This document shows positions 9,274-19,322 of a DNA stretch of 20,518 nt, one piece after another. The notes beneath the pieces were generated by a model that was not told the DNA's origin, ran no database searches, and saw nothing but the letters and a program-made list of their open reading frames with translations. The number at the start of each line of letters is the position of its first letter. Position 1 is the first letter of the stretch. Both the position numbers and the translations under genes were made by a program. This DNA comes from an uncultured Pseudoxanthomonas sp. (GTDB taxonomy: Bacteria > Pseudomonadota > Gammaproteobacteria > Xanthomonadales > Xanthomonadaceae): NCBI GenBank assembly GCA_937975725.1, contig CALJUL010000084.1:1-20518 (forward strand), written 5' to 3'.

Positions 9274-10323
9274 ATGTCTCCACGCCGCCTGCCGCTCGTT
9301 CCGATCATCGCCCTACTCGTCGCCGCGGCCGGCGGCATCGGCTGGTATGGCGGACGCGCCAGCCAGGCCGAGCGCGCCGCCGAACCGGCCGAGGCCGCGC
9401 CCGCCGGCACGCCCGCTGCCGGCGAGGCTTCGCCGTCGCCTTCGCTGCCGCCCGGCACGCAGCGTCCGGCCGACGGACCGCTGCCGCCGCTGGACCGCCC
9501 GTTGCGCGCCACCCTGCCCGAACTGAAGCGGCGCGCCGACGCGGGCGAAGCCGCCGCCACCTGCCGGCTGGCCACCGAACTGGATTTCTGCGCCCAGATC
9601 CGCATGCGCCTGGCGGGCACCGCCGAAATGCTGCGGGCCACCGAGCACGCCGGCGCCAACGCCGAACAGCAGGAACAGAACCGCCGCGCCATGCTCGCGC
9701 AGAGCGAGCGGGTGCTGCAGGAAAGCGCGCACTGCGAAGGCGTGCCGGAATCCACGCCGGCCCAGCGCACCGGCTACTGGCGCAGCGCCGCGCTGGCCGG
9801 CAATCCGATGGCGCTGCGCTACTACGCCAGCGGTGGCGCCTTCCGCCACGAGAACCTGCTGGACCAGTTGGACGCGTTGCGCGTCTACCGCGGCGAAGCC
9901 GAATCGCTGGCCCTGCGCGCCGCCCAGGCCGGCGACCGCGGCATGGTGATGGCGCTGGCCCAGGCCTATTCGCCCGACGGCCCCGAACAGCGACGCTCGC
10001 TGCTGGCGCAGGCGGTCAAGCCGGACGGCGTGCGCGCGCTGGCCTTCTCCCTGCGCGCGCAGGACTACCTGCGGGAGAACGCCTCCCGGGCGCCCGCCGG
10101 CACGCGCGCCGGCCGCAGGCAGGGGAACTTCGACAACCGCCTGGCCGAATCCATCCGCGAACTGGAAACGCAACTGGATGCCGACGCGCTCGCCCGCGCC
10201 CGGCAACTGGCCGCGGACCTGGCCCGCGCGCCGATGCGCACGCAGCTCGGCACTCCTCCCCCCACGGACGACCGGCAGACGCCGGGCGGATTCTGGCGCG
10301 CCCAGTGCGGGGAAAGCCTGTAG
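9274..10323 (+). CDS. Membrane-anchored protein with Sel1-like helical motifs
   Basis: This 349-residue protein is not recognised by name. Residues 1-6 (MSPRRL) are basic and residues 7-25 are hydrophobic, giving a signal anchor or uncleaved signal peptide; residues 30-75 are an Ala/Pro-rich linker. The remainder is helical, with three motifs of the type A..G...A: ADAGEAAATCRLA (88-100), AALAGNPMALRYYA (172-185) and AAQAGDRGMVMALAQAY (216-232), resembling degenerate Sel1/TPR-like repeats. Cysteines at 97, 106, 154 and 345 could form disulfides in the periplasm. The ATG at 9274 is preferred over an in-frame TTG at 9262; neither has a good ribosome binding site. It follows the DUF1501 gene by 88 bases, across a hairpin, and may or may not share its transcript. 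A protein-protein interaction scaffold is the most one can infer. Confidence 0.75.
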   Translation: MSPRRLPLVPIIALLVAAAGGIGWYGGRASQAERAAEPAEAAPAGTPAAGEASPSPSLPPGTQRPADGPLPPLDRPLRATLPELKRRADAGEAAATCRLATELDFCAQIRMRLAGTAEMLRATEHAGANAEQQEQNRRAMLAQSERVLQESAHCEGVPESTPAQRTGYWRSAALAGNPMALRYYASGGAFRHENLLDQLDALRVYRGEAESLALRAAQAGDRGMVMALAQAYSPDGPEQRRSLLAQAVKPDGVRALAFSLRAQDYLRENASRAPAGTRAGRRQGNFDNRLAESIRELETQLDADALARARQLAADLARAPMRTQLGTPPPTDDRQTPGGFWRAQCGESL

Positions 10324-10345
10324 CGCGCCGCGCCGGTGGGCCGGA

Positions 10346-11485
10346 TCAGCCCTGGCGTGCGTGCCAGGCCTTCAGCAGTTCGGCTTCCTGCTCCCGCGTG
10401 ATGCCGGCGTTGAGCTTGGCCTGGCGCTCGGCCGGCAGGCCGCGGAACCAGGCCAGCAGGTTGGCCACGGTGGTGGCCAGCGGCCGGAACGTCAGGCCGG
10501 CGGCGATGGCGCGGGCGTTGCTGACCGCGCCGTAGCCGGCATATTCGCTGTCCTTCGACGGCACCCAGATCGGCAGCCCGACCTGTCGCTCCTCCAAAAA
10601 GGCCGGCGACACGTGCGTCAGCGCCATGCCGCCGCCGGTCACCGCCTGGCAGCCGTGCAGCATCGCGTCCATGCCCAGCGCGTAGTCGGGCCCGCAGGCG
10701 TTGAAGGTGCCGGTGGTGCCGTTCTCGGCCAGGCGGATCATCCATTCGCCCAGGTCGCGGCCGTCGATGATCTGGATGGGGTCGTTGCCGTCGCCGGGCA
10801 CGAGGATCTCGCCGCCCTGCGCCACCCGGTGCGGCCAGTAGGTGAAGCGGTCGGTCTCGTCGCGCGGGCCGACGATGTAGCCCGGCCGCACGATGGTGAC
10901 GCGCTTGCCGAACTGCTTGTGGGCCTCGGCCTCGCTGAGCGCCTTCAGCGGGCCGTACAGGCCACCGATGTCCGCGCGCAGCGACTCCTGCGTTTCCGCC
11001 ATCGCGTCCTTGCCCTTGTACTGCGCCAGCGCCGCGTCCTCGGTGATCCCGGGCCTGCTGCCGTCGGCGTAGACCGAGATGGTGGAGATGAAGAGGTAAT
11101 GGCCCACATTGCCCTTCAGCACCTTGCCCGCGTCGCGCACCCAGAACGGCAGGCTGGTGGGGTTGTCGATGCAGACGTCCCACTTGCGCCCCTTCAGCGC
11201 GGACAGGTCGCCGGTGTTGCGGTCGCCGTGCAACTGCTCGACGGCGCTGGGCCATTCCGGCGAAGGCCGCTTGCCGCGGTTGAACAGCGTCACCCTGTGC
11301 CCGCGCTTGAGCGCGTAGTCCACCTGGAAAGGCCCGGTGAAGCCGGTGCCGCCCAGGATCAGGATGTCCAGCGGCTTGGCCGCCCTGGCGACGGACCCGG
11401 CTTCATCGGCAGCGGCGAACGACGGCAGCGCAGCCGCGGCGGCGGCCAGCGCGCCCAGCTTGAACAGGTCGCGACGGGTGGTCAT
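10346..11485 (-). CDS. Tat-exported NAD-dependent epimerase/dehydratase (SDR) homologue
   Basis: The 379-residue protein starts with a clear Tat signal, TTRRDLFKLG at residues 2-11 followed by an Ala-rich hydrophobic stretch ending in FAAA. A Rossmann fold follows, with the glycine-rich dinucleotide-binding motif ILGGTGFTG (43-51). FISTISVYADG lies near residue 132 and the extended-SDR Y-x3-K motif appears as YGPLKALSE (Tyr about 177, Lys about 181). VRPGYIVGPRDETDRFTYW is typical of the substrate loop. NAD(P) would have to be bound before export through Tat. The substrate is unknown. The ATG at 11485 has GGGGAA seven bases upstream. The start overlaps the stop of the truncated SWIM gene in an ATGA junction. 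The gene is convergent with the Sel1-like gene, only 22 bases apart, with no obvious terminator between them. Confidence 0.88.
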   Translation of the reverse strand: MTTRRDLFKLGALAAAAAALPSFAAADEAGSVARAAKPLDILILGGTGFTGPFQVDYALKRGHRVTLFNRGKRPSPEWPSAVEQLHGDRNTGDLSALKGRKWDVCIDNPTSLPFWVRDAGKVLKGNVGHYLFISTISVYADGSRPGITEDAALAQYKGKDAMAETQESLRADIGGLYGPLKALSEAEAHKQFGKRVTIVRPGYIVGPRDETDRFTYWPHRVAQGGEILVPGDGNDPIQIIDGRDLGEWMIRLAENGTTGTFNACGPDYALGMDAMLHGCQAVTGGGMALTHVSPAFLEERQVGLPIWVPSKDSEYAGYGAVSNARAIAAGLTFRPLATTVANLLAWFRGLPAERQAKLNAGITREQEAELLKAWHARQG

Positions 11486-12039
11486 GCGGATGTTCCCCAG
11501 GACGGGCCAGGTGGCCCGGAAGCGCTTTTGATAACATCGCCGCCGGCGCCCCACCCCTGCCGGAAGTCGCGGTGACCTTCGTCCCGGACCGGGTGGCGGT
11601 CCGGTGCTGCGCGTCTTCGTCCGCGCGGCGAAGACGGACGGGCCATGAAGCGGCGGCGGGGATTACTCCGCGACGGCGACGCGGCGGCGGCTTCCTTCTT
11701 CGCGCTGCGCTCCTGGCGCGAGACCAGCCATTGCGTCACCCAGTCCGGCGGCGCCGATGCGGATGCGAAACGCGGATTGCCCTGCGCGTACATCAGCATC
11801 AGCGCCAGGCCGTGCTTGCATGGGAACTTGCGGCTGGGGCAGGAACAGCGCGAAGCCAGCGCGCCCAGTTCCACCTGCACCTGGTAGGGCTTTGCGCCGC
11901 TGCCCTTGCACTCGCCCCACAGCGCCCGGGCGTCGGCGCCCAGCGTGTCCCACTTGCCGTCGGCCAGCAGGCCGGTGGCCGCCTTGGCCGATGACGCGTC
12001 CGGCGCAAGGGCCAGGACTTGGTCGCGGTTGAGCTCCAT
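11482..12039 (-). pseudogene. SWIM zinc-finger protein, apparently truncated
   Basis: The reading frame encodes 185 residues. Residues 1-100 are convincing: MELNRDQVLALAP, then a SWIM zinc-binding site CSCPSRKFPCKH with Cys65, Cys67, Cys74 and His76, then PDWVTQWLVSRQERS. Related bacterial SWIM proteins are, to my knowledge, usually several hundred residues long. After about residue 125 (near 11663) the frame becomes Arg/Pro-rich with codons rare in its neighbours (AGT, AAT, CGA, AGA, CCA, ACA), runs through two intergenic-type hairpins and stops inside the start codon of the next gene. I read this as a gene that lost its C-terminal part; a short functional zinc-finger protein cannot be excluded. 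GGGAGG about 11 bases upstream supports the ATG at 12039, and a promoter lies at 12085-12113, so the remnant may still be expressed. Confidence 0.6.
11584..11636. repeat. Two adjacent stem-loops between the SWIM remnant and the epimerase gene
   Basis: CCGGACC/GGTCCGG (11584-11590 with 11598-11604) and CGTCTTCG/CGAAGACG (11612-11619 with 11629-11636) are both perfect inverted repeats. Their density marks this stretch as intergenic in character, although the SWIM frame stays open across it. No T-tract follows either hairpin. Confidence 0.45.
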
Positions 12040-12084
12040 GCGTGCCCGATCCTCCCGCCGTTCCTTCGACAGGCGGCTGTGCCG

Positions 12085-12113
12085 AGCATAGCGGAAGAGA
12101 AGATCGCCGCCAA
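12085..12113 (-). promoter_or_regulatory. Candidate sigma-70 promoter of the SWIM gene
   Basis: Read on the minus strand, TTGGCG (12113-12108) and TATGCT (12090-12085) are separated by exactly 17 bases; each matches the consensus at four of six positions. Transcription would start near 12078, about 40 bases before the ATG. The -35 box overlaps the T-tract of the pnp terminator. Confidence 0.5.
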
Positions 12114-12140
12114 AAGAAAAGCGGGCCGAAGCCCGCTTTT
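12111..12140 (-). terminator. pnp: Intrinsic terminator of pnp
   Basis: The stem AAAAGCGGGC / GCCCGCTTTT (12117-12126 with 12131-12140) has a UUCG tetraloop on the minus strand and is followed by a TTTTCTTTTG tract. It lies 30 bases after the pnp stop and closes the nusA-to-pnp cluster. The A/T symmetry means it could also act on plus-strand transcripts. Confidence 0.9.
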
Positions 12141-12169
12141 CTGTCACACGAACAACGTGATGCGGCGAC

Positions 12170-14278
<2,109 letters not shown>

Positions 14279-14371
14279 GTTGGTTCCTTGGGATGCCATG
14301 TTCGGGTTGGACCGGGCGCGGCCCTTGCCGTGCGCGGGTGGCCGGGGACGCCGGCCGGTGTTTCAGCGGGT

Positions 14372-14391
14372 GCGGGCCCGGTGCGGCCCGC
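14372..14391 (-). promoter_or_regulatory. Stem-loop in the pnp leader
   Basis: GCGGGCC (14372-14378) and GGCCCGC (14385-14391) form a perfect 7-bp stem with a six-base loop about 95 bases upstream of the GTG start of pnp. In E. coli the pnp leader hairpin is cut by RNase III and is the target of PNPase autoregulation; the same role here is inference. Confidence 0.4.
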
Positions 14392-14424
14392 GGTTACAGC
14401 GCATTCCGATCCCTGAAATGCAAA

Positions 14425-14448
14425 CCGCGGCGCATCTCTGCGCCGCGG
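14425..14448 (-). terminator. Terminator behind rpsO
   Basis: A perfect 10-bp stem, CCGCGGCGCA with TGCGCCGCGG around a four-base loop, lies 12 bases after the rpsO stop. On the minus strand it is followed by TTTGCATTTC. This resembles the rpsO terminator of enterobacteria, which lets only part of transcription pass into pnp. Confidence 0.7.
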
Positions 14449-14460
14449 CGGGGTGGTGCA

Positions 14461-14721
14461 TCAGCGGCGCAGACCGAGCTTCTCGATCAGGGCCTTGTAG
14501 CGCTCGTTGTCTTTGCGCTTGAGGTAGTCCAGCAGGCTGCGGCGGCGGTTGACCAGTTGCAGCAGGCCGCGACGGCTGTGGTGGTCCTTCTTGTGGGTCT
14601 TGAAGTGGCCGCTCAGGTGCTCGATGCGCGCGGTCAGCAGGGCGACCTGCACTTCCGGGGAACCGGTGTCGTTGGCGCCGCGGGCGTTGTCGGCGATCAC
14701 TTTCTGGGTATCGATGGACAT
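14461..14721 (-). CDS. rpsO: 30S ribosomal protein S15
   Basis: The 86-residue protein binds 16S rRNA helices 20-22 early in assembly of the 30S platform. It is recognised by TGSPEVQVALLTARIEHLSG, FKTHKKDHHSRRGLL and the C-terminal RYKALIEKLGLRR; length and sequence are normal for the family. The ATG at 14721 begins MSIDTQKVIAD; an in-frame open stretch upstream is leader. The Shine-Dalgarno is weak (GAGAG). A separate promoter about 120 bases upstream and a terminator just behind it mean that rpsO can be transcribed alone, in addition to read-through from truB and onward into pnp. The leader is long enough for the S15 autoregulatory structure known from other bacteria. Confidence 0.97.
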   Translation of the reverse strand: MSIDTQKVIADNARGANDTGSPEVQVALLTARIEHLSGHFKTHKKDHHSRRGLLQLVNRRRSLLDYLKRKDNERYKALIEKLGLRR

Positions 14722-14841
14722 GGTGTGCTCTCGTGGTGATGCGTGGCCTGCAGGAACGCGGGTGTCCTCCGCGCGCACCGCCTGGCTCGCCGTTGATGGA
14801 ACGTGGGAAGTAAAGAGATGCCGGCGCAAAACCGGCGACGT

Positions 14842-14870
14842 AGTGTAGCCGCCGGGGCCTTGTGAAACAA
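14842..14870 (-). promoter_or_regulatory. Candidate sigma-70 promoter of rpsO
   Basis: On the minus strand TTGTTT (14870-14865) and TACACT (14847-14842) are spaced by exactly 17 bases, just behind the truB stop codon. Transcription would start near 14835, leaving a leader of about 114 bases before the rpsO ATG. The leader begins with a small GCCGG/CCGGC hairpin (14820-14836). Confidence 0.55.
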
Positions 14871-14874
14871 GGTC

Positions 14875-15828
14875 TTATTGCACCTGCGCCGGGGGCGTCC
14901 CGGCCGCGGCCACCGCGCGGGCGAACAGCCGCTGCGGCGACAGCACGCCGCCGGCGTCCACCGCGCCCAGCCCCAGCGCCCGCCCGTCCGGACCGTACAG
15001 CGCCACCGGGCCATCGTGCAGCGGCTGCCCGCGCAGGCGCTGGCCCTGCCCCAGCCGGCGCGCACCGTCGGCATCGACCTCGATCCGGGGGAACCCGGCC
15101 AGCCCCGCCTCGACCGGCAGCAGGCAGGCGTCCAGCGCCGCCTCGCCGCCCTCCGCGGCCAGTGCCTGCAGGGCGTCGAGCGTGAACATGCGCGGCTGCC
15201 TGAACGGCTCCACCCACAGCCGCCGCAGTTCGGCTACGTGCGCGCCGCAGCCCAGCGCCTCGCCCAGGTCGCGGACCAGGCTGCGCACATAGGTGCCGGA
15301 ACCGCATTCGATCCGCAGCGCGATCCGGCGCGGGCCGAGGTCCAGCACCTCGATGACGTGCACGTCCACGTCGCGCTCGGGCGCCTCGATGGCCTCGCCG
15401 CGCCGCGCCTTGGCGTACAGCGGCTCGCCGCCCTGCTTGAGCGCGGAATAGATCGGCGCGCGCTGGCGGATGTGGCCGCGCAGCGGGGCCAGGGCCGCCT
15501 GCAACGCCTCCGCGTCGATCCGCGGCACGGGGCGCTCGCGCAGGACCGCCCCGTCCGCATCGTCGGTGTCGGTGGTCGCGCCCAGCACCGCGACGGTCTC
15601 GTAGGCCTTGCGCGAGCCCAGCAACAGGCCGGCGATCTTGGTGGCCTCGCCGAAGCACAGCGGCAGCAGGCCGGTGGCCAGCGGGTCCAGGCTGCCCGTA
15701 TGCCCGCCCTTCTCCGCCCGGAACAGCCGGCGTGCCGCCTGCAGGGCGGCGTTGGAGCTCATGCCCGGCGGCTTGTCCAGCAGCAGCAGGCCGTCCAGCG
15801 GGCGGAATTGGGGCTTGGGCGGCGACAT
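14875..15828 (-). CDS. truB: tRNA pseudouridine(55) synthase TruB
   Basis: The 317-residue enzyme isomerises U55 to pseudouridine in the T-loop of tRNAs. The catalytic motif GHTGSLDPLATG (residues 43-54, nucleophile Asp48) is intact. Other family stretches are LDGLLLLDKPPGMSSN near the start, YSALKQGGEPLYAKAR, and GSGTYVRSLVRDLG. A PUA-like C-terminal region (about 240-310) follows, as in the gammaproteobacterial form. The ATG at 15828 begins MSPPKPQFRPLDG; its upstream sequence GCTCCCCG holds no Shine-Dalgarno, so translation may depend on another signal. The gap to rbfA (242 bases) is unusually long for this cluster and contains two REP-like hairpins. Confidence 0.97.
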   Translation of the reverse strand: MSPPKPQFRPLDGLLLLDKPPGMSSNAALQAARRLFRAEKGGHTGSLDPLATGLLPLCFGEATKIAGLLLGSRKAYETVAVLGATTDTDDADGAVLRERPVPRIDAEALQAALAPLRGHIRQRAPIYSALKQGGEPLYAKARRGEAIEAPERDVDVHVIEVLDLGPRRIALRIECGSGTYVRSLVRDLGEALGCGAHVAELRRLWVEPFRQPRMFTLDALQALAAEGGEAALDACLLPVEAGLAGFPRIEVDADGARRLGQGQRLRGQPLHDGPVALYGPDGRALGLGAVDAGGVLSPQRLFARAVAAAGTPPAQVQ

Positions 15829-15847
15829 CGGGGAGCGCGTCTTCCTC

Positions 15848-15872
15848 GGTGGGAGCGGGCTTCATGCCCCGC
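15848..15872. repeat. REP-like element, copy in the rbfA-truB gap
   Basis: GGTGGGAGCGGGC followed by TTCATGCCCCGC forms a GCGGG/CCCGC hairpin and shares the GTGGGAGCGG core with the element at 1605-1646. A CCCC-gcat-GGGG hairpin follows directly (to about 15878). It lies 20 bases upstream of the truB start. Confidence 0.6.
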
Positions 15873-15968
15873 ATGGGGTACTTCTTGCCCGCAATGCCCT
15901 CGCAGGCGGGCCGGAAAGCGGGAGCATCGCGCGCATGGCGCGTGGCCACAACCGCAGGATACATACGT

Positions 15969-15990
15969 GGGAGCGGGGCTACGTCCCCTT
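15969..15990. repeat. REP-like element, second copy in the rbfA-truB gap
   Basis: GTGGGAGCGGGG, then CTACGTCCCC, forms a GGGG/CCCC hairpin with a six-base loop. It has the same orientation and the same GTGGGAGCGG core as the copy about 120 bases to the left. The rest of the 242-base gap shows no gene. Confidence 0.6.
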
Positions 15991-16070
15991 GCGGCGCATG
16001 GCCTGCGCGCGCACCGCATTGCCGGAAGCCGGCGGTGCCGGACGGCCCACGCCGCCTGACGTAAGCCGGC

Positions 16071-16436
16071 CTACTCGTCGGTTTCCGGTGCGGGCGGGTT
16101 GTCGCGCAGCAGGGTGTCGATGCGTTCGCCGCGATCCACGGAGTCGTCGTAGTGGAAGTGCAGTTCGGGCACGTGCCGCATCTTCACGCGGCGCGCCAGC
16201 TCCATGCGCAGGCCCCAGGCCAGTTCCTTCAGGCCCTTCACCGCCTCGGCCGAACGCTCCGGCATCAGCGCGGTGACGAACACCTTGGCGTGCGCCATGT
16301 CGCGGGTGACCTCGACGTCGGACACACTGACCGACGGCAGGCCGTGCTCGCGCACGGCCTCGTGCACCAACGTGCCCAGTTCGCGGCGGAGCTGGGCGGA
16401 AACGCGGTCGGTGCGGTGGAAGGATTTGGTGGGCAT
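16071..16436 (-). CDS. rbfA: 30S ribosome-binding factor RbfA
   Basis: The 121-residue protein assists late 30S maturation and cold adaptation, contacting the 5' end of 16S rRNA. The family stretches FHRTDRVSAQLRRELGTLV, VSDVEVTRDMAHAKVFVT and RVKMRHVPELHFHYDDSVDR are present; the KH-like fold contains the usual short helix-kink-helix (LKELAWGLRMELARRV). Length is slightly shorter than in E. coli (133). The ATG at 16436 gives MPTKSFHRTDRV; the frame is open further upstream, but that sequence belongs to an inverted repeat and is not coding. No clear Shine-Dalgarno is visible. It follows infB by 104 bases. Confidence 0.96.
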   Translation of the reverse strand: MPTKSFHRTDRVSAQLRRELGTLVHEAVREHGLPSVSVSDVEVTRDMAHAKVFVTALMPERSAEAVKGLKELAWGLRMELARRVKMRHVPELHFHYDDSVDRGERIDTLLRDNPPAPETDE

Positions 16437-16448
16437 GTCGAATCCGGG

Positions 16449-16534
16449 AGCCAGGGGTCGGGGGCCGGAGGTCAGGGAGAAGCGGGAAAACGACAAACCG
16501 CTTTCCCTGGCCTCCGGCCCCTGTCCTCTGGCCT
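16449..16534. repeat. Long imperfect inverted repeat between infB and rbfA
   Basis: Two 37-base arms (16449-16485 and 16498-16534) match as reverse complements except for about four substitutions and two single-base indels, around a 12-base A-rich loop. The core GGGGCCGGAGG..CAGGGA is present in both. It fills nearly the whole gap between the infB stop and the rbfA start. Confidence 0.75.
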
Positions 16535-16540
16535 CTTCGC

Positions 16541-19183
<2,643 letters not shown>

Positions 19184-19322
19184 TCGGATCCTAGTTTCTG
19201 AGTTGCGCCCCCTCGTTGGCGAAGGGGTGCCCCGATTCGGGGGGGATTCTAAGCCCTGCAGGTGCCAGGGCGGTGTTCATTGGCGGCTCATGCGCCGCAT
19301 TCCAGCCGTGCCACGGCGGCGC

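Noticed and set aside
14858..14872. CCTTG/CAAGG stem behind truB as terminator
   Set aside because: It has only five pairs and overlaps the -35 region of the better supported rpsO promoter.
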